Assembly (NCBI RefSeq): GCF_009765995.1
Contig: NZ_LMUI01000019.1
Span: 130,982 to 194,981, forward strand
DNA length: 64,000 bases
Direction of reading: 5' to 3'
Source of the DNA: Methylocapsa sp. S129
GTDB lineage: Bacteria; Pseudomonadota; Alphaproteobacteria; Rhizobiales; Beijerinckiaceae
A model generated the notes under the pieces. It searched no databases. It saw only the letters and a list, made by a program, of their open reading frames with translations, and was not told where the DNA came from. Both the position numbers and the translations under genes were made by a program. Below are positions 1 to 10,403 of the stretch, in pieces (within the stretch, counting starts at the first letter, position 1; the number at the start of each line of letters is the position of its first letter).

Positions 1-2
1 CC

Positions 3-53
3 GCTGAACCGGCTCCGGCCGCGCCAGCGCCGGCGCAAGAGCCGCCGAAATAG
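3..53 (+). CDS. 3' end of an unidentified gene (partial)
   Basis: An open frame enters from the left edge and ends at a TAG at 51-53. The visible tail is Ala/Pro-rich (AEPAPAAPAPAQEPPK), typical of a low-complexity C-terminal extension. Too little is visible to name the protein. It lies 79 bp upstream of the DUF1467 gene on the same strand. Confidence 0.5.
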   Translation, partial: AEPAPAAPAPAQEPPK

Positions 54-132
54 TCTTTCGCCCGTTCGGGCAAGATTGCGTCGGAACGGCGACCCGTCGG
101 CGGCGGGTCGCCGCTGACGACTGGGAGCCATT

Positions 133-366
133 ATGTCGACCCCGATGTCGATTGCGGTTTATTTCACGATGTGGTGGATCGTCCTGTTTGCGATCCTGCC
201 ATTCGGCGTGAAATCGCAATTTGAGGCAGGCGCCACGGATCTGCCGCCCGGCGCTGATGCTGGGGCGCCCGTCGCGCCGATGCTGGTGCGCAAGGCGCTG
301 TGGACGACCTTTGTTTCGGCGCTGCTTTTCGCGGCGCTAGACGCCTATATGTTCTGGGCTGGCTGA
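133..366 (+). CDS. DUF1467 family small membrane protein
   Basis: This 77-residue protein matches the alphaproteobacterial DUF1467 family in length and layout. A first membrane segment covers about residues 7-27 and includes the pattern MWWIVLFAILPFGV. A short polar loop follows, then a second membrane segment at about 55-74. The function of the family is unknown and the protein is presumably in the inner membrane. It is co-directional with coq10, 57 bp downstream. The family call rests on the N-terminal MWW...LPFGV pattern. Confidence 0.8.
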   Translation: MSTPMSIAVYFTMWWIVLFAILPFGVKSQFEAGATDLPPGADAGAPVAPMLVRKALWTTFVSALLFAALDAYMFWAG

Positions 367-423
367 CCTCTCGTTTTTCCGCCGCCGCGCCGATATTGGG
401 GGCGCGAGATTTTCAGGTCGCTT

Positions 424-888
424 ATGCCTTTCTTCAAAACAACGCGTCGGGTGCGCCATTCGGCTGGCGACATGTTCGATCTCGTCGCCGATGTCGAGAA
501 GTATCCTGAATTTGTGCCGCTCTGTCAGACGCTGCGCGTGCGCCGCAAGACAAGCGGCGAAAATGGAGTCGAAGTGCTTCTCTGCGACATGGCGGTGGGT
601 TATCGCGCCATTCGGGAAAAGTTCACCAGCCGCGTCACGCTTGATCGCCCCCAGCTCAAAGTGCTGGTCGAATATGTCGAAGGGCCGTTCAGCTATCTCG
701 AAAATACCTGGAATTTTCGCGATGAGGCGGAAAAGCCGGATTCAAGGATTGAGTTTTTCATATCCTACGAGTTTCGCAGCCGCATCCTCGCCGCCCTGAT
801 GGGCTCGATGTTCGATGTCGCCTTCCGCAAATTCGCGCAGGCCTTTGAGGCGAGGGCTGACACGGTTTATGGGCGCAAGCCGGCCTGA
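424..888 (+). CDS. coq10: COQ10/RatA-like ubiquinone-binding START-domain protein
   Basis: This 154-residue single-domain protein is of the polyketide cyclase/START type. It opens with a beta-strand (PFFKTTRRVRHSA) and then the family pattern FDLVADVEKYPEFVPLC at about residues 18-34. The C-terminal helix (MFDVAFRKFAQAFEARA) closes the hydrophobic cavity. Eukaryotic COQ10 binds ubiquinone and supports electron transfer; the E. coli relative RatA was described as a toxin, so names vary. An AGG lies just upstream of the ATG. Its 3' end overlaps the convergent cinA gene by 22 bp. Confidence 0.85.
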   Translation: MPFFKTTRRVRHSAGDMFDLVADVEKYPEFVPLCQTLRVRRKTSGENGVEVLLCDMAVGYRAIREKFTSRVTLDRPQLKVLVEYVEGPFSYLENTWNFRDEAEKPDSRIEFFISYEFRSRILAALMGSMFDVAFRKFAQAFEARADTVYGRKPA

Positions 889-1391
889 TCGACTGCGCCG
901 CGTCGGGCCGCCTGTTCGAACAGATCGAGCGCTGCGCCGACCGACGCCAATCTTATCGCCGTCCTGCTCAGCGCGCCGTAGCGCTTTTCCAGCGCAACGA
1001 CGCTTCCATCGGCGCCGGCGCAGGCGAAATGGACGAGACCGACGGGCTTTTCGAGCGTGCCGCCGTCGGGTCCGGCGACGCCGGTGATGGCGACCGCGAA
1101 ATCGGCGTGCGAATGGGCGATGGCGCCCTGCGCCATGGCGCGGGCGGTCTCCTGGCTGACAGCGCCAAAGGCGGCGAGCGTTTGCGCCGGCACGTCTAGA
1201 AGCTCCTGCTTGGCCTGATTGGAATAGACGACAAAGCCCCGCTCGACCGCCGCGGAGGAGCCCGGAATCTCCGTCAGCAGCCCAGCGACAAGGCCGCCGG
1301 TGCAAGATTCGGCGGTCGCCACTTTGACGCCGCGCGCGCGGCAAAGCGCGATGAGGGCCGCGGCGCGTTCAAGGAGTTCAGGCGTGAACAT
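867..1391 (-). CDS. CinA C-terminal domain protein, nicotinamide-nucleotide amidohydrolase (PncC-like)
   Basis: This 174-residue stand-alone CinA_C domain hydrolyses NMN to nicotinate mononucleotide in characterised PncC proteins, as part of pyridine nucleotide salvage. The conserved ESCTGG motif is at residues 28-33, followed by the PGSSA segment, and AITGVAGPDGGT lies near residue 100. The MoCF-like N-terminal domain of full-length CinA is absent, which is usual for this short form. It follows ispDF by 24 bp on the same strand, suggesting a pyrF-ispDF-cinA transcription unit. Confidence 0.85.
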   Translation of the reverse strand: MFTPELLERAAALIALCRARGVKVATAESCTGGLVAGLLTEIPGSSAAVERGFVVYSNQAKQELLDVPAQTLAAFGAVSQETARAMAQGAIAHSHADFAVAITGVAGPDGGTLEKPVGLVHFACAGADGSVVALEKRYGALSRTAIRLASVGAALDLFEQAARRGAVDQAGLRP

Positions 1392-1415
1392 GGTCCAACT
1401 CCTGCAAACGCCAGT

Positions 1416-2669
1416 TCAGGCCTCGCCGCGCCACGGCAGCCGCACCGTCGCGCTCGCCATGCAGGCGATGCCTTCGCCGCGGCCGGTGAAACCCAGGCGC
1501 TCCGATGTCGTGGCTTTCACGCCGACCCGGCTGACGTCGATGCCCACGATTTCAGCGATGCGCGTCCGCATCGCTTCGCGAAATGGCCCGATCTTGGGCG
1601 CCTCGCAGACGAGCGTCGCATCGATATGCGCGACTATTCCGTTCAGCGCCCGCACCCGCCGGATCGCGTCTTCGAGAAAGACCCTGGAATCCGCGCCCTT
1701 CCACTGGGGATCGCTGGGAGGAAAATGCGCGCCGATATCGCCGTCGCCGATCGCGCCGAGCAAGGCGTCGGTAATGGCGTGCAGCGCCACGTCGGCGTCG
1801 GAATGCCCTGATAAAGCCTGCGAATGGGGAATTCTCACGCCGCCCAGCCAGACACGATCGCCCGCGACGAAGGCATGGACGTCGAAGCCTTGGCCGACGC
1901 GGACATCGGCGGCTTGATTGAAAAGTCGCGCTTCGGCGCGAATGAGATCTTGCAAAGTGGTGACTTTCACATTGTCAGGATCGCCATCGAATATATGGGA
2001 TCGGCGACCCGCCCATTCGGCGACGGCCGCATCGTCGGTAAGGCCTTCGACGTTTTCCAGCGCGGCGCGCCGATGCGCCGCCAGGATCAGATCGAAACGA
2101 AAACTCTGCGGGGTTTGCACGGCGCGCAAAGCCGCGCGGGACGGGGTGGCGACAACGAGATCGGCGTCGTCGACCTCCTTGATTGTATCGCTGAGCCGCA
2201 CGCCGGGCGCGGCCGCGCCGTAATGCGCGGCGGCGGCGATGGCGCGCTCGACCAGCGGTTTTGACGGGAAAGCGCGCGCGCCGTCGTGGATCAGCACCAG
2301 ATCGGGCGCCTGCGCCGCCTGCGCCTCGAGGCCGGCCAGAACGCTGGCCTGACGCGTCGCCCCGCCGAGCGCCGGCGGCCCTAATGACGCGGCGCAGGCA
2401 GGGGAAAGGGCGGCGAGGACTTTGTCATAACGCGCGCGATCATCGGAATGAATCACAATCGTCGTCGCGCAAAAATCATGCGCCGCCGCGAGCGCCTCCA
2501 GCGTGTGGCAGAGCAGGGGGCGCCCGGCGCAGAGCCTGTATTGCTTGGGCTCATCGCCGCCAAGGCGCGCGCCGCGCCCCGCGGCGACGACGATCAGAGA
2601 GACTTTGGGCGGCTGCGGCAAAGGGCGGCTCCAGGAGACCGGTGCTCTGTCGCGTTTTGGTCGCCCCAC
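1416..2669 (-). CDS. ispDF: Bifunctional IspD/IspF: MEP cytidylyltransferase / MEcPP synthase
   Basis: This 417-residue fusion carries two steps of the non-mevalonate isoprenoid pathway. The IspD half (about 24-245) has the nucleotide-binding VVAAGRGARLGG loop at 27-38 and PKQY at 41-44. It converts MEP plus CTP to CDP-ME. The IspF half (about 257-415) starts at VRVGQGFDVHAF, whose Asp263 and His265 are the expected metal ligands, and makes MEcPP. The fusion of the two non-consecutive enzymes is common in alphaproteobacteria. The start is a GTG at 2669; no better ATG precedes the first beta strand. Confidence 0.95.
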   Translation of the reverse strand: MGRPKRDRAPVSWSRPLPQPPKVSLIVVAAGRGARLGGDEPKQYRLCAGRPLLCHTLEALAAAHDFCATTIVIHSDDRARYDKVLAALSPACAASLGPPALGGATRQASVLAGLEAQAAQAPDLVLIHDGARAFPSKPLVERAIAAAAHYGAAAPGVRLSDTIKEVDDADLVVATPSRAALRAVQTPQSFRFDLILAAHRRAALENVEGLTDDAAVAEWAGRRSHIFDGDPDNVKVTTLQDLIRAEARLFNQAADVRVGQGFDVHAFVAGDRVWLGGVRIPHSQALSGHSDADVALHAITDALLGAIGDGDIGAHFPPSDPQWKGADSRVFLEDAIRRVRALNGIVAHIDATLVCEAPKIGPFREAMRTRIAEIVGIDVSRVGVKATTSERLGFTGRGEGIACMASATVRLPWRGEA

Positions 2670-2735
2670 GTCAACTGCAACTTCCGATCAGAGTGGAGCG
2701 CGGGCTCGATCTCGTCGCAATGATTTGCGGCGGCG

Positions 2736-3649
2736 TTACCCCCGGGCGCGCGCGCGATTCCCGCCGCGATCGTCATAGGCGACAGCCGTTTTGAAGCCGG
2801 CGATTCTGTCGATGATGAGCTGGCGATAGTTGTCCGCGGAAATGCTGCGATCCTCGATGCGCGTCAGGCCGCGCGAGACCGGAATCAGGAGATCGCCGGG
2901 AATGTCGCCGCGCAAGGAATGGATGGCCGCGGGATCTCCGCCCTGGGCGCCCAGACCCGGCGCCAGAATGATGGAATGAGGCAGCAATTGCCGCAGCCGC
3001 CGTCCTTCATGGGGCGCTGTCGCGCCGCCGACCGCGCCGATCGGCCTCAGACGAGAGGACGGGTCGGGTCTGCCGGCCAGGCTTCCAATCAGGTCCGCCA
3101 CACGATCTGAAACGAGACGGTTGCCGGTCATCTTGTCCTGCAGCCAGCCAGCGCCAGGATTTGACGTGCGGCACAATACGAAGAGGCCCTTGCCGAAGCG
3201 AGTGGCGCATTCGACGAAAGGTTCGAGCGTGTCGGGTCCCATCAAAGGGTTCACGGTCAGGCAATCGGCCTCGAAATCGCCGCTGCCGCCCGCCGAGGCC
3301 GGGGTCAGGTAAGCGCGGGCGTAGGCCGCGGCGGTGGCGCCGATATCGCCGCGTTTGCCGTCGAGAATGACGCCAATGCCCGCCGCCCTGGCCCTTTTGA
3401 TCCCGGAGGCGAGCGCCCCAGACCCGCCAGACCACAGGCTTCGAAATAGGCCGATTGGAATTTTACGAAACCGATGCGCCCCTCGATCGTATCGATGACA
3501 AAGTCGGCAAACCGTCCGATCCAGGCGCCATCGTCATTCGAATCGAAGAATGCGGGAAGATCGGGCAGATGCGGATCGATTCCGGCAACCAGGTCGCCGA
3601 ACCTCTCGACATTGCTTTCCACCAATTCGCACCAGGAGGGTCCGCTCAT
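2736..3649 (-). pseudogene. pyrF: Orotidine 5'-phosphate decarboxylase, frameshifted (pyrF)
   Basis: PyrF makes UMP from OMP. The sequence reads as a type-2 PyrF interrupted by one frameshift. The upstream part (from MSGPSWCELV, with AAAGG 5' of the ATG at 3649) contains GIDPHLPDLP and FQSAYFEACGLAGLG. The rest continues in another frame, with the catalytic DGKRGDIG motif, then NPLMGPDTLEPF and VLCRTSNPGAG, to a stop at 2736. Reading one extra G in the G4 run (C run at 3416-3419 on the plus strand) restores GLAGLGALASGIK. Loss of PyrF would make the cell need uracil, so a sequencing error is a serious alternative to true decay. An in-frame ATG at 3685 is a weaker start. Confidence 0.85.
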
Positions 3650-4185
3650 GACGCGCCTTTTCGGAGGGGTGGAGGGGCGATCCATCTTATTGTTGCGGGC
3701 GTTCCGATCAAGGCGAAACTTGCGCGGCTGATTTCTACGCCGCTGCGGATCAGGAACCTTCGCAGCGCGATTTCTTTCTGAAATTCAAAATCCATGTTAT
3801 TCTTGGTGGAACGGACGCCGCCAGCGCCCCGTCACAGGAGATCGCCATGATGGAATCCGGTCCGAACCCGAAACCCAGCCTTCGTGCTTGCGCAAAGGTC
3901 GGTCCTCGTTTCGGCGCGGTCCGGACGACAGAGGAATGAAAAAATCGGTTTGGAAGGAAAACACGCATTAAGACCTTGATATTTCATGTTTCGCGGATGC
4001 TTTTGCGTTTCCCGGCATGCAAAATATCAAGGACTTAGCCCGGATTCGGCGCGGCGTTTGGAAGCTTTTTTCGGTCGCTTGACCGGTTTTGAGCGTCTTT
4101 GGAACATCGGCGCGACGCTTTATGTGTGCGACCGCTATCATTGCAGACTTGCCGTCGCGGCGGATTTGATTAGAATGTGGGCATA
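3650..4185. other. Intergenic region between pyrF and dusB
   Basis: About 535 bp between two divergently transcribed genes. The open frames here have no recognisable family features. The region presumably holds the promoters of pyrF (leftward) and of the dusB-ntrBC operon (rightward). The clearest structure is an 11-bp inverted repeat at 3974-4032, listed separately. A small 5-bp stem with a GCTT loop sits at 4072-4085. Confidence 0.5.
3974..4032. repeat. 11-bp perfect inverted repeat upstream of dusB
   Basis: CCTTGATATTT at 3974-3984 is repeated in inverse orientation as AAATATCAAGG at 4022-4032, with 37 bp between. A CATG flanks each arm on the inner side (3985-3988 and 4016-4019), slightly out of register. 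The arms are AT-rich in a GC-rich genome. This could be a dyad operator or an RNA stem in the leader of the dusB-ntrBC transcript. No known binding-site consensus is recognised. Confidence 0.5.
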
Positions 4186-5205
4186 ATGGAAATCGCACAA
4201 AAATTAGGCAAAGATAAAGGCGCCCCTTTGCGCGTCGGTCCCTTGCTTCTCGACGGCCGCGTGATGCTGGCGCCGATGTCCGGCGTCACGGATGTGGGAA
4301 TGCGGCGGATCGCGCGGCGTTTTGGCGCGACCCTTGTCGTCACCGAAATGGTCGCTTGCGAGACCTATCTGTCCGGTGAAAGCGAAAGCACGATCCGAGC
4401 CGAGGGGGAAGGGGTCGCGCCCCATGTCGTCCAGATCGTCGGACGCGATCCAAAAGCGATGGGCCTTGCAGCGCGGCGGGCCGAGCATGCCGGCGCCGAC
4501 ATCATCGACATCAATATGGGTTGCCCGGCCAAACGCGTGGCGGGCGGCCTTGCCGGCAGCGCGCTGATGCGCGATCTCGATCACGCTTTGCGCATCGTCG
4601 AGATGGTCGTCGGCGCGGTCGCCGTCCCCGTCACATTGAAAATGCGCCTCGGCTGGGACGAGAACAGCTTGAACGCCGCCGAACTCGCGCGGCGGGCCGA
4701 GGCGGCGGGCGTCGCCCTCGTCAGCGTGCATGGGCGCACGCGCTGCCAGTTCTATCAGGGACGGGCCGATTGGGCGGCGGTGCGCGTGGTGGTCGAAGCC
4801 GTCGCCATACCCGTCGTCGTCAACGGCGATTGCGCTGATGTCAGCGACGCGCGAGCCATGCTGGCGCTTTCCGGCGCAAAAGCCCTGATGGTCGGCCGCG
4901 CGGCGATCGGCGCGCCCTGGCTGGCGGGAGAAATCTCCCGCGCCATTGAGGCGGAGGGGCCGCTTGGACAGCCGGCGCTGCAAGCGCGCCAGGAAGCCGC
5001 TCTGGAGCATTTCGATACGCTGCTTGGCTTGTTTGGCGCGCATGCCGGCCTGCGCCATGCGCGCAAGCATCTTTCGGCCTATGCCGAAAAGGCTGGCGCT
5101 TCGCCAGCCCATCGGCTGGCGCTGGTCACCTGCGACGAAGCCGGCGCGGCCCGCCAATTGTTGGCCAGGGCGTTCCTTGAATCCGAGCCCAGGGTGGCGG
5201 CGTGA
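4186..5205 (+). CDS. dusB: tRNA-dihydrouridine synthase B (NifR3-type)
   Basis: This FMN-dependent enzyme reduces uridine to dihydrouridine in tRNA. Counting from the ATG at 4186 it has 339 residues: a TIM barrel with the [10 protein letters not shown] entry motif at about 27-36 and the catalytic Cys113 in NMGCPAKR. The HGRTR substrate/FMN segment and an [13 protein letters not shown] phosphate-binding strand follow. A GTG at 4177 gives a three-residue longer form. It is the first gene of the classical alphaproteobacterial nifR3-ntrB-ntrC operon, and its stop overlaps the ntrB start. Confidence 0.93.
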   Translation: MEIAQKLGKDKGAPLRVGPLLLDGRVMLAPMSGVTDVGMRRIARRFGATLVVTEMVACETYLSGESESTIRAEGEGVAPHVVQIVGRDPKAMGLAARRAEHAGADIIDINMGCPAKRVAGGLAGSALMRDLDHALRIVEMVVGAVAVPVTLKMRLGWDENSLNAAELARRAEAAGVALVSVHGRTRCQFYQGRADWAAVRVVVEAVAIPVVVNGDCADVSDARAMLALSGAKALMVGRAAIGAPWLAGEISRAIEAEGPLGQPALQARQEAALEHFDTLLGLFGAHAGLRHARKHLSAYAEKAGASPAHRLALVTCDEAGAARQLLARAFLESEPRVAA

Positions 5206-6341
5206 ACTCGCGTCCGGAAGTTCAGCAGACCCATCAAGAGGCCTATGCCGACGCCGTCCGGCTGCTCAACGCCTTGTCCCAACCGATTCTCGCGCTCGAC
5301 TCCGCCGGACACATCCGCGACGTGAACAACGCCGCCGAACATTTCTTCGATATGGGGCGGGCCATGCTGCAGCGCTCCCGCCTCGACGATATCATGCCGT
5401 TTGGCTCGCCCGTGCTCGATCTTGTCGAGGAAGCGATCGCCGCGCAAGCGCCGATCAGCGGCTACAAACTCGACATCAGCACGCCTCGCACGGGACTGGG
5501 GCGACTGGTCGACGCTTTCGTCTCGCCTTTGCCTGAAAGCGACGGCGGCGTGGTGCTTCTGCTTCAAGAACGATCAATTGCTGAAAAAATGGACAGGCAG
5601 ATGATCCATCGCGGGGCGGCGCGATCGGTCACGGCGCTCGGCGCCATGCTCGCCCATGAGATCAAAAACCCGCTTTCGGGCATCCGCGGGGCGGCTCAAT
5701 TGCTCGAAAGCTCGGTCGGCGATGAGGATCGCGCGCTCACGCAGCTCATTTGCGAGGAGACCGACCGGATCGTCAAACTGGTCGATCGCATGGAATCCTT
5801 TTCCGACGAGCGTCCGGTTCAACGTGAAAGTCTGAACATCCATGCCGTGCTCGATCATGTTAAGCGCCTGGCGCTTGCCGGCTTTGCGCGTCACATCCGA
5901 TTCCGGGAAGTCTATGATCCCTCCTTGCCTCACGTTCTGGCCTCGCGCGACCAATTGATTCAAGTGTTCCTGAATCTCGTTAAGAACGCGGCGGAAGCTA
6001 TTGGCAATGAAGGATTTGATGGAGAAATCATTCTGTCGACGGCCTATCGTCCGGGCGTCAGGTTGCGGATTTCCGGCTCTGTCGAACCGGTCGGCTTGCC
6101 GCTCGAGATCTGCATTCGCGACAACGGCCCCGGCGTGCCGACCGACATTGCCGGGAATCTGTTCGACCCGTTTGTAACGACCAAGTCTTCCGGCTCTGGC
6201 CTCGGTCTTGCACTTGTCGCCAAAGTAATAGGCGAACACGGCGGTATCATCGAATTCGAGTCCCATCCGCGCCTCACGACTTTTCGGGTGCTGATGCCCC
6301 TGGATTCGCCCCGCCTGGCTCGCCTGAGTGCGCCGGCATAG
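5202..6341 (+). CDS. ntrB: Nitrogen regulation sensor histidine kinase NtrB
   Basis: This 379-residue cytoplasmic kinase/phosphatase sets the phosphorylation of NtrC in response to PII signalling. A PAS domain occupies about residues 15-125. The HisKA phosphoacceptor is His152 in [12 protein letters not shown]. The ATPase domain has the N box ([12 protein letters not shown]), DNGPGVP and GSGLGLALV. No membrane segment is present, as expected for NtrB. The start is a GTG in a GTGA overlap with the dusB stop, implying translational coupling. Confidence 0.95.
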   Translation: MNSRPEVQQTHQEAYADAVRLLNALSQPILALDSAGHIRDVNNAAEHFFDMGRAMLQRSRLDDIMPFGSPVLDLVEEAIAAQAPISGYKLDISTPRTGLGRLVDAFVSPLPESDGGVVLLLQERSIAEKMDRQMIHRGAARSVTALGAMLAHEIKNPLSGIRGAAQLLESSVGDEDRALTQLICEETDRIVKLVDRMESFSDERPVQRESLNIHAVLDHVKRLALAGFARHIRFREVYDPSLPHVLASRDQLIQVFLNLVKNAAEAIGNEGFDGEIILSTAYRPGVRLRISGSVEPVGLPLEICIRDNGPGVPTDIAGNLFDPFVTTKSSGSGLGLALVAKVIGEHGGIIEFESHPRLTTFRVLMPLDSPRLARLSAPA

Positions 6342-6415
6342 GCGATTGTCGAGAGGAGCCGTGGGAGCGTCCCGACGAGGGGCGTCGTGAGATCAATGTG
6401 TTTGCGCATTTTCGA

Positions 6416-6436
6416 GCCAAGCGGGCGCCGCTTGGC
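6416..6436 (+). other. Strong hairpin in the ntrB-ntrC gap
   Basis: GCCAAGCGG (6416-6424) and CCGCTTGGC (6428-6436) form a perfect 9-bp stem with a GCG loop, inside the 174-bp gap between ntrB and ntrC. No T-run follows, so it is not a classical intrinsic terminator. It could mark RNA processing, partial termination, or stabilisation of the dusB-ntrB message. Confidence 0.55.
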
Positions 6437-6515
6437 GTGAAGAGGATGCGGCAAAACCAAAATGGGAGCTTCGATCCGGTCATCTCGTGCGGATCTGGCT
6501 AGTGGAGCACAATTA

Positions 6516-8006
<1,491 letters not shown>

Positions 8007-8053
8007 TCCGGCGGATCAAATTCTGTTCTTTGTCCGGCCTGCCGCCAATTTGT

Positions 8054-8084
8054 CGCAATTCTGCAACATCGTTGCAGAGTTGCA
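8054..8084. repeat. 14-bp inverted repeat just upstream of ntrY
   Basis: CGCAATTCTGCAAC (8054-8067) and GTTGCAGAGTTGCA (8071-8084) are complementary at 12 of 14 positions around a 3-bp ATC spacer; the inner 8 bp are perfect. It lies 48-78 bp after the ntrC stop and just before the likely ntrY start codons. As DNA it resembles a dimer operator, and as RNA it would make a tight hairpin. No T-run follows, so a terminator is unlikely. Confidence 0.65.
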
Positions 8085-8136
8085 ACTTTGCGCGTCTATG
8101 ACGCCGCCTTGTCCTGACAAAGGAATATCCCAGCAC

Positions 8137-10401
8137 GTGAACGGCCGAGGCCTCCGAGAAAACGCAGAAAGCGCGCGTCGCTTTGAAGAAGGTGAAACAG
8201 CGGGCCGTTTCGGCCCCGTGGCTGTCGCCGCCGCGTTGCTTCTCGCTGTCGCGACCTTTGTGGTCTTCGCCGGGTTTACGCCCGTCATCCCGACGCCGTT
8301 CGTCGTGCTGTGCATATTTTGCGGCAACGCGCTCATCATCTTTATCCTGCTGGTGCTGATTGGACTTGAGGCGCGCAATCTGATCGCGGCGGGACGCGCG
8401 GGGCGCGCCGGCGCGAGACTCCACATCAGAGTGGTGGCGCTGTTTTCGCTCGTCGCCGCGATTCCGGCCTTGCTGACGGCCGTCGTCGCAACGGTTTCCC
8501 TCGAGCGGACTTTGAACCCTGTATTTATGAAGGATATCAAAACCTTCATCAACGAGACGACGGAGGCCAGCCATCTCTATCGCGAGTCCCAATGCCGCTC
8601 TTTGTTGCGCGACACCGCCCTGACCGCTTCCGATCTCGCGCAAAGCGCGCGGCTTCTCCAGTCCGATCGGGGATTGCTGCATGATTATCTGACGTCGCGC
8701 GCCCAGGTGCTCGGACTCAGCGTGGCGCTCATCATGAAGGGCGACGGGTCGATCGACGATCGCGCGACCGGCTCCGATCCGGCCCAGGTCGCGACTCCTG
8801 AGGCCGCTGATTTCAGCGACGCCAAAAAGGACGAGCCGCTGTGTCTGCTGCTTGCCGACGGCAAGGTCTTTGTGGCGCTGCGCCCCATTCAGGGTCTCGA
8901 CGACAGGTTTGTTTACGCCGGCCGGCCGATCGACCCTTTCTCCGAGCGCTTCTCGCGCGACGCCGCTGATGTCGGGACGACCTATGTCGCGTTTGAAGGC
9001 GCCCGCCGCAACATCGAGATTGGCTTTGGCGTGATGTTCGTCCTGCTTGCGCTGACGATGGTCTTCTCCGCCGTCTGGCTCGGCCTGACTTTCGCCAATC
9101 AATTGGTCGCGCCCATTCGTCGGCTTATCCGGGCGACCGATGAAGTCGCCTCGGGCAATCTTTATGTCCAGGTGCCGACGCGCCGTTCCGAAGGCGATCT
9201 GGGACATCTGGGCGACACCTTCAACAAGATGACGCTCGAACTGAGCCAGCAGCAGAATCGGCTGGTCGCCGCCAACACGCTCAACGACGAGCGGCGCGCG
9301 TTCACCGAGGCGGTCTTGTCAGGCGTTCCAGCAGGCGTCATCGGCGTCGATACGCAGGGAATCGTGACCGTCAGCAACACCGCCGCCGAACGGCTGCTCG
9401 GCCCTGGCGAATCCGGGCAGGGCCTTGTCGGCGCGCCGATCGAAAGCGTCTTGCCGGGACTGGCGACCATCTTGCAAGAAGCGCGCTCGGCGCGGCTTCG
9501 GCTTCATCAGGGCCAGGCAAAATTGCAACGCGACGGGCGAGAGCGCATCCTCAATGTGCGGGTGACCAGCAATCCGCAGCGCGCTGACCAGGGCAGCGTG
9601 ATCACGCTCGACGACATCAGCGATCTGGTCACCGCCCAGCGCACCGCGGCATGGGCCGATGTGGCCCGCCGCATCGCCCACGAAATCAAGAACCCGTTGA
9701 CGCCGATCCAGCTCTCCGCCGAACGCCTCAAGCGCCGCTATGGGAAACTGATCGTCGAGGGGCGGGACGTCTTCGATCAATGCACCGACACGATTATCCG
9801 TCAGGTCGACGACATCAAGCGGATGGTCGACGAGTTCTCTTCTTTTGCGCGCATGCCCAAGGCAAGGCCGGCGCGCGACGATCTCGTCGATTGCGTGCGC
9901 CAGGTGCTGTTTCTGATGCGCGTCGGGCGCGCCGACATCACGATCGAAGACAAGCTGCCCGCCGAGCCTTTATTCGCCAAATTCGATCGGCGGCTGATTT
10001 CGCAAGCCCTCACCAATGTCGTCAAGAACGCCTCCGAGGGAATAGACGCGCTTGAGGGGGGCGGCAAAGGGAAGGGGCGCATCCTTGTCGAGATGGAGAT
10101 CGGCCGCGACTCCATTCTCAGCATCTCGGTCAGCGACAACGGCAAGGGCTTTCCCAGCGAAGATCGCGATAAGCTCACTGAGCCTTACGTGACGACGCGC
10201 GCCGAAGGCACCGGACTTGGTCTGCCGATCGTCATCAAAATCCTTGAAGATCACGGCGGCGGCGTCGAATTGCTCGATGGATTGCTGCGCGACGATGGCG
10301 GTCGCGGCGCTCAGGTCCGGTTGAGACTGCCGATCGTCGGGGATGCGGCGCCATCCCAATCTTCCCCTGCGCCAGGTGCGAACGAGCGAGAGCTGCTGTA
10401 G
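8137..10401 (+). CDS. ntrY: Membrane sensor histidine kinase NtrY
   Basis: NtrY is the membrane partner of NtrX, involved in nitrogen and redox control in alphaproteobacteria. From the GTG at 8137 it has 754 residues: several N-terminal membrane helices, a periplasmic-type region, then another helix (FGVMFVLLALTMVFSAVWLGL) leading into a HAMP domain. PAS, HisKA (His515 in [13 protein letters not shown]) and HATPase domains follow, with DNGKGFPSED and GTGLGLPIV. The start is uncertain. GTG 8137 has AAAGGA about 12 bp upstream, while ATG 8098 and TTG 8050 lack a Shine-Dalgarno; TTG 8050 also precedes the inverted repeat at 8054-8084. Confidence 0.92.
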   Translation: MNGRGLRENAESARRFEEGETAGRFGPVAVAAALLLAVATFVVFAGFTPVIPTPFVVLCIFCGNALIIFILLVLIGLEARNLIAAGRAGRAGARLHIRVVALFSLVAAIPALLTAVVATVSLERTLNPVFMKDIKTFINETTEASHLYRESQCRSLLRDTALTASDLAQSARLLQSDRGLLHDYLTSRAQVLGLSVALIMKGDGSIDDRATGSDPAQVATPEAADFSDAKKDEPLCLLLADGKVFVALRPIQGLDDRFVYAGRPIDPFSERFSRDAADVGTTYVAFEGARRNIEIGFGVMFVLLALTMVFSAVWLGLTFANQLVAPIRRLIRATDEVASGNLYVQVPTRRSEGDLGHLGDTFNKMTLELSQQQNRLVAANTLNDERRAFTEAVLSGVPAGVIGVDTQGIVTVSNTAAERLLGPGESGQGLVGAPIESVLPGLATILQEARSARLRLHQGQAKLQRDGRERILNVRVTSNPQRADQGSVITLDDISDLVTAQRTAAWADVARRIAHEIKNPLTPIQLSAERLKRRYGKLIVEGRDVFDQCTDTIIRQVDDIKRMVDEFSSFARMPKARPARDDLVDCVRQVLFLMRVGRADITIEDKLPAEPLFAKFDRRLISQALTNVVKNASEGIDALEGGGKGKGRILVEMEIGRDSILSISVSDNGKGFPSEDRDKLTEPYVTTRAEGTGLGLPIVIKILEDHGGGVELLDGLLRDDGGRGAQVRLRLPIVGDAAPSQSSPAPGANERELL

Positions 10402-10403
10402 AA

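Noticed and set aside
3968-4198. 76-codon minus-strand frame upstream of dusB
   Set aside because: No family features; it spans the inverted repeat and promoter region.
4204-5157. 317-codon frame antisense to dusB
   Set aside because: It mirrors the GC-rich dusB codons; dusB has full catalytic motifs and the antisense product has none.
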